NCBI GenBank assembly: GCA_009929375.1
Contig: SAAO01000002.1
Location: 99,814 to 163,813 of the forward strand
Direction: 5' to 3'
Length of the DNA: 64,000 bases
Origin: Bacteroidia bacterium
GTDB lineage: Bacteria; Bacteroidota; Bacteroidia; Bacteroidales; Paludibacteraceae
Part shown: piece after piece, positions 18,690 to 27,513 of the stretch
Numbering within the stretch: the stretch's first letter is position 1
Layout of the letters: each line of letters starts with the position of its first letter
Notes under the pieces: model-generated
Told to the model about the DNA's origin: nothing
Database searches by the model: none
The model's input: only the letters and a program-made list of their open reading frames with translations
Program-made: the position numbers and the translations under genes

Positions 18690-19208
18690 ATGAACATTAG
18701 AAAAAACCAAAAATTTCCATTGGACTGTTATCGTAAATTTCTTTATAAGAAAGACAATTGTATTATTCATGTAGATGATAGTAGTTTCAGCTTTATTATT
18801 GCTTTCAATAATATTACTAAAAAAGAATTATACGCATTTAGACATGAACCAATTAAAATTTCTATGTATGTAGAAGACAATGTGCCGTTTTTTGTTGTTA
18901 GAACCACAAGAGGCATTCACGACTTTTCGTTGAATATGACAGTGCATAATGCTTATATGATTGAATCTTGGTTGTCATCCTCAAATAATATGGTAAATAT
19001 AATATTAATTGAGAGTAAAAATTTTAAAATTAAACAGATGCGTCATTTTAAATTAGAATATTACCCGTCATTGTGTGAAATTTTAAGAATGCAAGTAACT
19101 TATGATCCAACTAGAGTCCTAAGAACAATCGATAGGGTGTATTCTCAAAAAACAACTTACGATTTAGAAAGAGAGAGTGTATACGAAGAGACCATTTGCG
19201 TTAATTAA
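18690..19208 (+). CDS. Unknown 172-residue protein
   Basis: I do not recognise it. It is a basic, AT-rich protein with alternating beta-type segments (NCIIHVDDSSFSFIIAFNNI, NVPFFVVRTTRGIHDFSLNM) and no signal peptide or membrane span. It follows the methyltransferase by 59 bases and is probably in the same transcript. A hairpin at 19223-19270 closes it. Confidence 0.75.
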   Translation: MNIRKNQKFPLDCYRKFLYKKDNCIIHVDDSSFSFIIAFNNITKKELYAFRHEPIKISMYVEDNVPFFVVRTTRGIHDFSLNMTVHNAYMIESWLSSSNNMVNIILIESKNFKIKQMRHFKLEYYPSLCEILRMQVTYDPTRVLRTIDRVYSQKTTYDLERESVYEETICVN

Positions 19209-19222
19209 TTATATATATCATT

Positions 19223-19270
19223 CCCCCGACTTGCACAATTTCCCTCTGGTGGATTTTGTCAGGTCGGGGG
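19223..19270 (+). terminator. Stem-loop after the 18.7-kb gene
   Basis: Arms CCCCCGAC and GTCGGGGG enclose a 32-base, partly self-pairing loop. There is no strong T run, so it could be a terminator or another RNA structure. Confidence 0.5.
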
Positions 19271-19436
19271 GATATTCTTATCCACTTCATAGAAATAATT
19301 CAACCAGCGAGAAATAAACAATATTCTGGCATAATATGGCTATATTCAAATACTTGTACTAATATCCAATTTGGTTTTGTCAATTATTTTTCATATATTT
19401 AATAATGTCGGGGGTTGTGATAAATGACATAAAAGT

Positions 19437-19469
19437 CCCAGTTGAAACTTACCTCCTGTTTTGACTGGG
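19437..19469 (+). promoter_or_regulatory. Leader hairpin before the replication-initiator-like gene
   Basis: Arms CCCAGTTGAAAC and GTTTTGACTGGG pair at 10 of 12 positions and end 22 bases before the ATG at 19492, close enough to affect translation. The rest of the 283-base gap holds no gene. Confidence 0.45.
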
Positions 19470-19491
19470 CATACCATAACTTTAAAATTAA

Positions 19492-20427
19492 ATGAATAAT
19501 GGTCTAATCATCAGGTCAGACAAGACTGGAAAATCAAATTTCACGCCAATAATGAATGAAATTCTTCAATCAAAAACATTAACCTGTGATGAAGTTCGTG
19601 TATTGGTGTACTTATTATCCTTGCCCAAAGACTGGAGCATTTATAAAACAAATATTTGGAAGAAGATAAACATTGGCAGGGATCGGTTTAATAAAACTTG
19701 GAAATCACTTGAAAGTTTGGGATATATTGTTAAGAATCCTATTCTTGGTAAAAACAATATGATTGATGGTTATAGTTATATCATATACGAAGAACCTGTA
19801 AAATCAGACTTACCGAAAACAAGTCAATCCGAACAACTGAGTAAACCCGATATTGAGATAACTGAAATTCAGGAAAACCGAGAACCAGTGTGTATACAAA
19901 AGAATAATATTACAAAAGATATAAATATAAATAATACTAGTACAAAAGATATAATTAATACTGGAACTAATATAGTACCAGATATACTGGGGAAAATTTC
20001 AACTGAAAATAATTTTGAGAATACTTCTATTACAACTGGAACTACTAATTATGCTGAGAATTTTGAAGAATTAATTACTTCAAAGGAAAATCTGGTCAAT
20101 GCTAACTCAAAGTTAACTTCAAAGGAATTATATAACAAATTGATTCCTGAAATGTATTCTGAAAAAACGGACCGAATCAACTTATTGAAGTATGTATTTC
20201 AATCAACAATTTATCACAAGGATTTACTGGACATAATCTGGTATTATTCTTCAACCTACCCAAAGGAATTGAAAATTTTATTTTATGATTATTCTGGTCA
20301 AATGGATCTTAAACTGAAAGTTGAACTAGCAGAATCTCAAAATGTCCAGTTTGCTGCTTCATGCAAAATAATGGGGATAGATCCTAAGGATTACATCAAA
20401 AAATATAAAAGATTAAATTCTCAATGA
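19492..20427 (+). CDS. Winged-helix protein resembling element replication initiators
   Basis: 311 residues. The N-terminal about 100 residues form a helix-turn-helix of the replication-protein type (LTCDEVRVLVYLLSLPKDWS, then KINIGRDRFNKTWKSLESLG, then a YSYIIYEE wing). A long, low-complexity Asn/Thr/Ile-rich linker follows (around residues 105-200; AAT/ATA-rich DNA), then a helical C-terminal domain. The architecture suits a RepA/DnaD-like initiator or regulator of an integrative element. The inverted repeat 86 bases downstream could be its target. Function is inferred. Confidence 0.65.
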   Translation: MNNGLIIRSDKTGKSNFTPIMNEILQSKTLTCDEVRVLVYLLSLPKDWSIYKTNIWKKINIGRDRFNKTWKSLESLGYIVKNPILGKNNMIDGYSYIIYEEPVKSDLPKTSQSEQLSKPDIEITEIQENREPVCIQKNNITKDININNTSTKDIINTGTNIVPDILGKISTENNFENTSITTGTTNYAENFEELITSKENLVNANSKLTSKELYNKLIPEMYSEKTDRINLLKYVFQSTIYHKDLLDIIWYYSSTYPKELKILFYDYSGQMDLKLKVELAESQNVQFAASCKIMGIDPKDYIKKYKRLNSQ

Positions 20428-20512
20428 GATTGTTTTAGTCTGGTAGTATATTGATGCTGGTATTTCAATTCTGATAATATCATAAAATCTTCTGGTACAT
20501 CATCAGACCTCA

Positions 20513-20594
20513 CCAGTTCTTGCTGGTTGAATTTTCTACCTTCAATTGATACAAGTTATCGATTCAAAGGAATTAAATCAACCAGCAAGACTGG
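20513..20594. repeat. Large inverted repeat downstream of the initiator-like gene
   Basis: Arms CCAGTTCTTGCTGGTTGA (20513-20530) and TCAACCAGCAAGACTGG (20578-20594) are reverse complements apart from one inserted base, with a 47-base loop. A related TTCAACCAGCGAG stands at about 19300, upstream of the same gene. Possible replication origin, protein-binding site or recombination site. Confidence 0.55.
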
Positions 20595-20718
20595 ATTAAA
20601 TAAATAAATCCTCAACGGAGTCGAAGACGATAATACTGGAACCTAATTACTAGACAAACTCAATCCTCACCCCAAAATTCCGCTTGCTCCCTCTCTCTTT
20701 AAGATACAATTAAATAAC

Positions 20719-20738
20719 CAGACAAAATTATCCGAAAT
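20719..20738. repeat. 20-base exact copy of a piece of the methyltransferase gene
   Basis: CAGACAAAATTATCCGAAAT occurs here and at 16844-16863 inside the ParB/methyltransferase gene. Together with the SRAP remnant it marks the gap 20428-21114 as a patchwork of scraps. Apart from these and the inverted repeat I see no gene in that gap. Confidence 0.6.
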
Positions 20739-20803
20739 TGTCGGGATAATTGATACGGAACTTAGGAATCAGGGGTTGTATGTAAATGTTAAGGTTGATA
20801 GTT

Positions 20804-20884
20804 TCAAAACAACGACAACTGACCCTGATCAGGCATAACATCAATAGGATTCAGGAATGTTTTTACTATTGCTTGTTCTGTTTG
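20804..20884 (-). pseudogene. Remnant of the 3' end of an SRAP gene
   Basis: On the minus strand the last codons read as NPIDVMPDQGQLSLF and stop, matching NPIEVMPEQGQLSLF of the intact SRAP gene at 23,154. Upstream bases also align but with about an 8-base deletion that breaks the frame. Only about 80 bases are recognisable. It is a direct repeat of the intact gene end, and the beta-helix gene lies between the two copies. Confidence 0.75.
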
Positions 20885-21026
20885 AATACAATACGAAATA
20901 TATTATAATTATTGGTTTACAATGCTTTGTTAATAAAAAAGGCTGCGAGATTTTTATACAATTGCATGTTAAATTAGATAATAAGTTCTAAATTCACACA
21001 AAATGTAGTTATTAAAAAATAATGAT

Positions 21027-21034
21027 TATATTTG
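21027..21034 (+). promoter_or_regulatory. -7 box for the beta-helix protein gene
   Basis: TATATTTG (TAnnTTTG), 80 bases before the ATG. Confidence 0.5.
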
Positions 21035-21114
21035 TCTTAAAATCGAAAATACAAATGATTTTTTCGGATTATTGTTTTGAAATATTTATAGCTTAACATC
21101 TAATAAAAAATAAT

Positions 21115-23061
21115 ATGGAAAAGTATCGCAAATCGTCAAAATTCCTTTCCAAACAGTTATTCCAAGTTCTTATTATTTTGATTTCAATTTTTGCTAACAC
21201 CGAAAAGGTAAGCGCAGCGCTATTAACGGTACAGAACATTAACGATTCTGGAATTGGATCGTTAAGAAACAATATTGAAACTTCAAATGATGGAGACAGT
21301 ATCATATTTGACAAATCACTGAATAATAAAACAATAAACATCTTAACAGAAATACCTATCACTAAATCAATTGCAATTAACGGGTCAAACATAACGCTAT
21401 CAGGGAGGGAACTCAATTCAATCTTTTATATAAATACAGGCACTGTAAACCTTAGACTTTACAACCTAACATTTATTCAAGCTCCTTTATCAAATGTCAG
21501 AAATGGAAGTTTAATTTATAATATGACAAGTAATTACTTATATGCAAACAACTGTGTATTTGAGAATAGCAATAAAAATGGTAGTATAGTTTATTTAGGT
21601 TTGGGTGCAAAGTCTAATATAATTCAAAATTGTACATTTAAAAACAACAAAAGTATTTCAATAGTATCAAACAGTCTGTATTCATTGAATATCATAGGAT
21701 CTGAATTTAATAATACTGGAGTCATTAATGTTACTGAAGGCCTTTCAAACTTTACCAATTGTACATTTAAAAATGGTGCTAAAGCTATTGCTGTTCTTAC
21801 AAACGACAAATTTACAATAAAGGATTGCTATTTTTTAAATAATACCATTACAACCGAAACAAAAGAGAGTTCTCTGATATATAGTTACACATCTGCGGAA
21901 ATTAATGGTTGTAACTTTTCTGGAAATATCGGTAGATGCATTACTTATTACCATAGTATTAATGGTAGTAATCACTACTTCAATGTAACTAAATGTTCCT
22001 TCGACAATAACAACGGGAGGGGAATTAGCTTTAGCGGAAAAGACATTTCAGGTAGTTATAGTGAAAGGAAAAATACATTGAATGTTTCAGAATGTTTGTT
22101 TACTAATAATTCAGGTACTGCTATAAGTGCTTCAAAAAACGTAAATATATCTGATTGCACATTCAAAAATAATAATTCACCGAATATGGGTGCTGCAATA
22201 TCTGGTTATGGAGAATCTAAGAATGATTTTGTAATAAGCAGATGTACTTTTGTAAATAATACTTCTGCTAATAGAGGTGGAGCAATTGCGTGGAAATTTG
22301 GTTCAATTGATAACTCAACATTCTCTGGCAACAGTTCTATCCTGGGAGGTGCTATTGCAAGCTTTTCAGATGAGACACAAACCTATTCACAAATTCGTTT
22401 TTGTACTTTTTATAAGAATAATTCAACATCAGGTGGAGCAATTTACAATTATGCCACTATGGCTGGTAATTTGTTTTATAAGAATTATATGATACCTGAT
22501 AATAAACTTAATGATGTTGGTGGAAGTCAAATTTCATCTGAAAATTATAATGTTTTTAGTGCGGATCAATCGAGTGTTTTTTCAAAAACAAATGATGTAA
22601 GATACGAGGGTAGTGATTCTATTTTACTAAAATTGAAATTTTATGGTGGATTAACTGAGACAATGCCAATTAATACAGCTGTTTCGAATTGGGAAAATAT
22701 TATCAGACGTGTTCCCAAAGTTTTAATTCCCCGAACAACTGATCAAAGAGGGAAACCAATAAATTCTACTTTTACATGTGCCGGAGCATTAGAAGTTGGT
22801 GCGGGAGAAACTTTTACGGCTCTAACTAATGACAAGGTTAATGAAATTAAAGCATATCCAAATCCAACAAGAGATTATTTCAATATATTTGGAATACAAT
22901 CTGGTTCGGTAATGATAACTGACTTAAATGGAAAAATGATCATCTTGCAGGAATTAAATGCAATTAATAAAATTGACCTTCAAAATGTTCCATCAGGCGT
23001 ATATTTTTATATGATTGTATCTCCTGATGGCATTCAAAACGGCAAAATTATAAAGGAATAA
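21115..23061 (+). CDS. Secreted right-handed beta-helix surface protein with T9SS tail
   Basis: 648 residues. A basic N-terminus and hydrophobic stretch (LFQVLIILISIFA) form a signal peptide ending near EKVSA. The mature start TVQNINDSGIGSLRNNIETS is typical of extracellular beta-helix proteins. Then come about 14 imperfect rungs of the pattern N-C-x-F-x-N-N (CTFKNNKS, CTFVNNTSANRGGAIAW, STFSGNSSILGGAIAS). The C-terminus (IKAYPNPTRDYFNIFG, then PSGVYFYMIVSPDGIQNGKI) is a T9SS type A sorting domain. Likely a surface adhesin or glycan-binding/lyase-like protein. It sits as a cassette between two copies of the SRAP gene end and ends at a good terminator. Confidence 0.85.
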   Translation: MEKYRKSSKFLSKQLFQVLIILISIFANTEKVSAALLTVQNINDSGIGSLRNNIETSNDGDSIIFDKSLNNKTINILTEIPITKSIAINGSNITLSGRELNSIFYINTGTVNLRLYNLTFIQAPLSNVRNGSLIYNMTSNYLYANNCVFENSNKNGSIVYLGLGAKSNIIQNCTFKNNKSISIVSNSLYSLNIIGSEFNNTGVINVTEGLSNFTNCTFKNGAKAIAVLTNDKFTIKDCYFLNNTITTETKESSLIYSYTSAEINGCNFSGNIGRCITYYHSINGSNHYFNVTKCSFDNNNGRGISFSGKDISGSYSERKNTLNVSECLFTNNSGTAISASKNVNISDCTFKNNNSPNMGAAISGYGESKNDFVISRCTFVNNTSANRGGAIAWKFGSIDNSTFSGNSSILGGAIASFSDETQTYSQIRFCTFYKNNSTSGGAIYNYATMAGNLFYKNYMIPDNKLNDVGGSQISSENYNVFSADQSSVFSKTNDVRYEGSDSILLKLKFYGGLTETMPINTAVSNWENIIRRVPKVLIPRTTDQRGKPINSTFTCAGALEVGAGETFTALTNDKVNEIKAYPNPTRDYFNIFGIQSGSVMITDLNGKMIILQELNAINKIDLQNVPSGVYFYMIVSPDGIQNGKIIKE

Positions 23062-23077
23062 AATAACATCTCTTATA

Positions 23078-23108
23078 AAAAAATGAGTCTGAAATAGACT
23101 CATTTTTT
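23078..23108. terminator. Intrinsic terminator between the beta-helix and SRAP genes
   Basis: Arms AAAAAATGAGTCT and AGACTCATTTTTT with a 5-base loop. A and T runs on both sides allow use from both directions by these convergent genes. Confidence 0.85.
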
Positions 23109-23153
23109 TATCAAGCAGAATAGTAAGATATAAATTCCATATAGCCCAAGTAT

Positions 23154-23903
23154 TCAAAACAACGACAACTGCCCCTGTTCGGGCATAACTTCAATAGGAT
23201 TTAGAATTTCAGGTATGTTCCTATTGTTTTTTGTGCTGTTTACCATTTTAGATATTTGATAGGCGGTCATTTTTGTCTGGTCGTAAGGTCTGAAAATCCT
23301 TTGGATCACATCCTTTGAAGATTTCTTGTCCAACCAAGTATCGATATTTTTATCGTCAAGAATCAATGGCATACGTTTTTTGGAGTTGTGTATTTCTGCC
23401 ATAAGTGGATTTGCTTCAGTGGTAATGATTGAAAAGGTATTCAGGAACTCACCTGTCTCAGGGTTGATCCATTTGTCATAAAGTCCACCTAACAGAAACA
23501 GACTTTCGTCATTTGGTTTAATAAAATAGGGTTGTTTTTCTTTATCCAAAGTCTGCCATTCTATAAATCCATTGATCGGAATAATACATCGTTGAGTGGT
23601 TATAGCCTTTCGAAATGAAGGTTTATCAAAAATAGTTTCCGACTTTGCATTCAATGTATTTGACCTTAAATCATTGGCACTCTTTTCATCTTTCACCCAT
23701 GCTGGAATCAGTCCCCATTTAAACAACTCCATCTTATCTTCAATTGCCACTGGAAAATCAGGGAATGTAAAACCTGACACGAAATGATAGGGACGATATA
23801 ATTCTTCACTGAAGTTTATTTCAATGGTTGCACGACTGGCCTTCCCTATACGTTCAGCAAGTTTTTCTAACTTCGGTTCATTTATCGATATTGCGTAACA
23901 CAT
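23154..23903 (-). CDS. SOS response-associated peptidase (SRAP/YedK/HMCES family)
   Basis: Forms a protein-DNA crosslink with abasic sites in single-stranded DNA. The start is set at MCYAISINEPKLEKL because the nucleophile must be Cys2 after methionine removal; the frame extends 44 codons further upstream but that part is not family-like. Other active-site residues are Asn85 and Glu89 (NAKSET), Glu115 (GFIEW) and His172 (AEIHNSKKRMPLIL). 249 residues is normal. The C-terminal tail MPEQGQLSLF, with its QLSLF end, may bind the sliding clamp. In mobile elements such genes may guard incoming DNA. Confidence 0.93.
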   Translation of the reverse strand: MCYAISINEPKLEKLAERIGKASRATIEINFSEELYRPYHFVSGFTFPDFPVAIEDKMELFKWGLIPAWVKDEKSANDLRSNTLNAKSETIFDKPSFRKAITTQRCIIPINGFIEWQTLDKEKQPYFIKPNDESLFLLGGLYDKWINPETGEFLNTFSIITTEANPLMAEIHNSKKRMPLILDDKNIDTWLDKKSSKDVIQRIFRPYDQTKMTAYQISKMVNSTKNNRNIPEILNPIEVMPEQGQLSLF

Positions 23904-24090
23904 AAGATGGTGATTAAAAGGAATATTCTTATTGATTTTTAATGTAACACTTATCAATGCGTTCTTGTTGAAACCTGAATAAATTCTGATAACTTTTTTC
24001 ATAAAATATGTCTGACATTTCAATAAACAGAACACTCCTTGTTGGTTAATAATTAATCAGATGAAACTCAATTTTTAAATTTTAATTTCT

Positions 24091-24098
24091 TATATTTG
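24091..24098 (+). promoter_or_regulatory. -7 box for hsdM
   Basis: TATATTTG (TAnnTTTG), 31 bases before the hsdM ATG at 24129. Confidence 0.6.
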
Positions 24099-24128
24099 TC
24101 GGAACTATTAATACTTATATATTCCATC

Positions 24129-25697
24129 ATGTCAGAAGACCAGAAAAAACAGCTTGAACAACAACTTTGGAACATTGCCAATACCTTACGTGGCAAGATG
24201 AATGCGGATGAATTTAGGGATTATATTCTTGGATTCATTTTTTACAAATATCTGTCCGAAAAAATGCACCTGTATGCCGATGCTATTTTGGAGCAGGACA
24301 ATATGAAATACATTGATATTGAAGAAAATTCCGATCAGGGCAAGGAATATATTGAAGCGATAAAAGAAGAATCGTTGGAAAAATTGGGTTACTTCCTTAA
24401 ACCATCCGAATTGTTTAGCGAGGTGGCTAAACGTGGAAATTCCGACAAAGAGGGTGCGGATAATTTTATTTTGGAAGACCTTCAAAAAATTCTTACCAAT
24501 ATCGAACAAAGTACAATGGGTACTGCCAGCGAGGATGATTTTGATAATTTGTTCGAAGACTTAGACTTAACTTCTACTAAACTTGGACGTACCGAATCCG
24601 CTAAAAACGAACTTATTTCCAAAGTACTTTACCATCTTGATAATATCGATTTTAAATTAGAAGATACCAAAGCCGATGTATTGGGCGATGCCTACGAATA
24701 CCTGATTGGACAGTTTGCCAGTGGTGCGGGTAAAAAGGCGGGTGAATTTTATACACCTCAAGAAGTAAGTATGATTTTGGCAAAGATTGTTACCACAGGA
24801 AAAACCAAAATTAAATCGGGTTACGACCCTACTTGTGGTTCGGCTTCGTTACTATTACGATTGGCAAAGGAAACTGAAGTAAGTGAGTTTTACGGACAGG
24901 AAATGAACCGCACTACTTACAACCTTGCCCGTATGAATATGATTTTACATGGTGTACACTACCGACAATTTAACATACGACAGGAAGATACGCTGGAACA
25001 CCCACAACACTTAGACAAAAGGTTCGAAGCGGTGGTGGCTAATCCACCATTTTCGGCTCAGTGGAGTGCTAATCCATTATTTACAACCGACGACCGTTTT
25101 AGTCAGTATGGTAAACTTGCACCAAGTAGTAAAGCGGACTTTGCCTTTGTACAACACATGATTTACCAATTGGCGGATAATGGAACTATGGCGGTAGTTT
25201 TACCACATGGAGCGTTGTTCAGAGGTGGTGCGGAACTGCAAATCCGCCGATACCTGATTGAAGACCGTAACTATTTGGATGCGGTGATTGGACTACCAGC
25301 CAATATATTTTACGGTACAAGTATTCCCACCTGTATTTTGGTGTTTAAAAAATGTCGTGAAACGCCTGAAGATGTATTGTTTATTGATGCCAGTCAGTAT
25401 TTCGAAAAAGTAAAAACCCAAAACGTTTTGCGCGACGAAGATATTGACCGAATTGTAAATACATATCGTGAGCGTACCGAAACCGAAAAATTCAGTAAAC
25501 GGGCTACATTGAAGGAAATTGCCGACAACGATTACAACCTGAATATTCCCCGCTATGTTGATACTTTCGAAGCCGAAGACCAAATTGATATTAATGCCAT
25601 TGCCAGTGAACTTGTTGATCTTGATAAATCGATGCTGGAAACAGATAAACTGATTGCTGGATTTTGTGCGGAACTTAATATTAAAACCCCGTTTTAA
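24129..25697 (+). CDS. hsdM: Type I restriction-modification system, methyltransferase subunit HsdM
   Basis: N6-adenine methyltransferase subunit. 522 residues from MSEDQKKQLEQQLWNIANTL; an 11-codon longer frame is less family-like. The N-terminal helical HsdM_N domain (about 1-140) is followed by the Rossmann methylase domain: GEFYTPQEV near residue 205, SAM motif DPTCGSASLLLRL near 232, and catalytic NPPFSAQW near 304. hsdS starts 2 bases after its stop, so they are coupled. All key motifs are intact, so methylation should be possible with HsdS alone. Confidence 0.97.
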   Translation: MSEDQKKQLEQQLWNIANTLRGKMNADEFRDYILGFIFYKYLSEKMHLYADAILEQDNMKYIDIEENSDQGKEYIEAIKEESLEKLGYFLKPSELFSEVAKRGNSDKEGADNFILEDLQKILTNIEQSTMGTASEDDFDNLFEDLDLTSTKLGRTESAKNELISKVLYHLDNIDFKLEDTKADVLGDAYEYLIGQFASGAGKKAGEFYTPQEVSMILAKIVTTGKTKIKSGYDPTCGSASLLLRLAKETEVSEFYGQEMNRTTYNLARMNMILHGVHYRQFNIRQEDTLEHPQHLDKRFEAVVANPPFSAQWSANPLFTTDDRFSQYGKLAPSSKADFAFVQHMIYQLADNGTMAVVLPHGALFRGGAELQIRRYLIEDRNYLDAVIGLPANIFYGTSIPTCILVFKKCRETPEDVLFIDASQYFEKVKTQNVLRDEDIDRIVNTYRERTETEKFSKRATLKEIADNDYNLNIPRYVDTFEAEDQIDINAIASELVDLDKSMLETDKLIAGFCAELNIKTPF

Positions 25698-25699
25698 CT

Positions 25700-26896
25700 A
25701 TGGAAAATAAAGTACCAAAACTACGATTTCCTGAGTTTACAGGAGAGTGGGAAGAGAAAAAATTGGGGGATTTGGGTGATGTGAAGATGTGCAGAAGAGT
25801 TTTCAATGAAGAAACTTCACCTGAAGGTGAGATTCCATTTTACAAAATTGGTTCATTTGGTAAAGAAGCAGATGCCTTTATTACCAAACAACTATATAAT
25901 GATTATCGAAAAAGGTTTTCTTTTCCAAAAAAGGGAGATATTTTAATTTCAGCAGCTGGAACTATTGGCAGAACAGTTGTTTATAATGGTGAAGATGCTT
26001 ATTATCAAGACTCTAATATTGTTTGGATTGATAATGATTACTCAACCGTTTCGAATGAGTTTTTATTTTTCATTTTTCAAATAGTGAAATATAATACTGA
26101 AGGTGGAACGATTCAACGGCTGTATAATAATATTTTGAAATCAACTAAATTCAGCTGTCCCTCCCTCTCCGAACAAACCAAAATCGCCAGTTTTCTTACG
26201 GCAGTAGATGACAAACTCAGCAGTCTGAAAAAGAAAAAACAATTGCTGGAGCAATACAAAAAAGGGGTAATGCAACAAATATTTAGCCAGCAACTAAGGT
26301 TTAAAGATGATAATGGGGAGGATTTTGCAGAGTGGGAAGAGAAGAAGTTGGGGGAAGTGGCTAATTTTAGACGAGGCAGTTTCCCACAACCTTATGGACT
26401 ACCTGAATGGTATGATGATGAAAATGGAATGCCTTTTATACAGGTTTTTGATGTCGATGATAATATGCTATTAAAGCCTACAACAAAAAACAAAATCAGC
26501 AAAGTAGCGTCAAAACAAAGTGTATTTGTAAAAACAGGAACATTAGTAATTACTATTCAAGGTTCAATTGGCAGGATTGCTAAAACACAATACGATGCTT
26601 ATATTGACAGGACATTGTTGATTTTTCAATCTTACAAATTGCCAATCAATGTCGATTATTTTAAGTTTGTAGTTTTTCTTTTATTTGAAATTGAAAAAAC
26701 CAAAGCCCCTGGAGGAACTATTAAAACAATTACAAAAGAAGTTCTTACCGAATTTACTGTACCAATTCCATCTCTTCCCGAGCAAACCAAAATCGCCAAT
26801 TTTTTATCAGCCATAGATGAAAAAATCAGTCATTGCGGTGTGCAGATAGAGAAAATGGAAGGGTGGAAAAAGGGGTTGTTGCAACAAATGTTTTAA
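25700..26896 (+). CDS. hsdS: Type I restriction-modification system, specificity subunit HsdS
   Basis: 398 residues with the classical duplicated layout. Target recognition domain 1 (about 15-155) is followed by a conserved helix (SEQTKIASFLTAVDDKLSSL, then KKKQLLEQYKKGVMQQIF). Domain 2 (about 210-355) is followed by the matching helix (PEQTKIANFLSAIDEKI). Both N-terminal borders share the E-W-E-E-K-K-L-G motif. Recognition sequence cannot be read. hsdR is not in the window: the next DNA is a non-coding gap and then the Mu-like prophage. Confidence 0.96.
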   Translation: MENKVPKLRFPEFTGEWEEKKLGDLGDVKMCRRVFNEETSPEGEIPFYKIGSFGKEADAFITKQLYNDYRKRFSFPKKGDILISAAGTIGRTVVYNGEDAYYQDSNIVWIDNDYSTVSNEFLFFIFQIVKYNTEGGTIQRLYNNILKSTKFSCPSLSEQTKIASFLTAVDDKLSSLKKKKQLLEQYKKGVMQQIFSQQLRFKDDNGEDFAEWEEKKLGEVANFRRGSFPQPYGLPEWYDDENGMPFIQVFDVDDNMLLKPTTKNKISKVASKQSVFVKTGTLVITIQGSIGRIAKTQYDAYIDRTLLIFQSYKLPINVDYFKFVVFLLFEIEKTKAPGGTIKTITKEVLTEFTVPIPSLPEQTKIANFLSAIDEKISHCGVQIEKMEGWKKGLLQQMF

Positions 26897-27113
26897 AGGG
26901 GACAAAACGAATGATGGACAAAGAAAAAAACAAAGTTCACTTGTAAGCTGCTGAAAAACAATTTTTTAAAGCCTGTTTTGTTCCTGTGTTTAATCATTCG
27001 AAATGTGATTAAGTTTAATTTATACTGAATTGATATTTAATTTTTGGGTTCTGTGTTTAAATAAGAACGCTTACAGGTAACGTTTTGATTTAATATGTAG
27101 TACAAAGATAATG

Positions 27114-27151
27114 AAAAGCGGTCATCATAATTAAATATGATGACCGCTTTT
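27114..27151. terminator. Perfect 15-bp stem terminator near the left prophage border
   Basis: Arms AAAAGCGGTCATCAT and its exact reverse complement flank AATTAAAT, with T residues after. The gap 26897-27279 otherwise holds no gene: it carries this hairpin, the 12-base repeats and, somewhere in it, the left prophage end. Confidence 0.85.
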
Positions 27152-27177
27152 GTTTGTATAGTAGTAAAAATACTGCC

Positions 27178-27213
27178 AAAGGTTACAATAAAGGTTACAA
27201 AAAAGGTTACAGT
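27178..27213. repeat. Three tandem 12-bp repeats AAAGGTTACANN
   Basis: The units AAAGGTTACAAT, AAAGGTTACAAA and AAAGGTTACAGT are back to back with an exact 12-base period, just inside the presumed left prophage end. They could be protein-binding sites at the phage end or arm sites of a recombinase. Confidence 0.6.
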
Positions 27214-27279
27214 TTTAGTCTGTTTTTGCTATTTTTCTAATCAATATTTCTTTGTTACTTTGTGTTGTTAAATATTGAT

Positions 27280-27489
27280 ATGAGAGACAGGAGTTTAATA
27301 GAAAAAAGAGACAAAGCGATTGTGGATAAATTTCACGAACTGTACGACGTGAAGCGCAAACGCATTGATGACGTTCTTAAGGAACTGTCAGAGAATCACT
27401 TTTATTTAGACAGCAACTATATCTATCAAAGGATATTTTACAACAAAGATAATTATAAATACTACACTTCACTCTGTGAAAAGAAATAG
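27280..27489 (+). CDS. Small basic protein at the left prophage end
   Basis: 69 residues from MRDRSLIEKRDKAIVDKFHE. Very rich in Lys, Arg, Asp and Tyr; predicted as helices in a DNA-binding-like arrangement (VKRKRIDDVLKELSENHFYL, then YIYQRIFYN). It is the only rightward gene in the left 7 kb of the prophage, and its stop codon lies inside the terminator stem at 27480-27513. I do not recognise the family; small regulator is a guess. Confidence 0.65.
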   Translation: MRDRSLIEKRDKAIVDKFHELYDVKRKRIDDVLKELSENHFYLDSNYIYQRIFYNKDNYKYYTSLCEKK

Positions 27490-27513
27490 CGGATTTATGT
27501 CCGCTATTTCTTT
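27480..27513. terminator. Bidirectional terminator between convergent phage genes
   Basis: Arms AAAGAAATAGCGGA and TCCGCTATTTCTTT with a 6-base loop form a perfect 14-bp stem ending both the small rightward gene and the leftward head operon. Confidence 0.9.

Noticed and set aside
27271..27280. AATAT followed by TG at 27,271-27,277 as a possible target duplication with CA-AATAT at the right
   Set aside because: AATAT occurs often by chance in this AT-rich DNA and this border would fall in the leader of the small 27,280 gene, away from the repeats.
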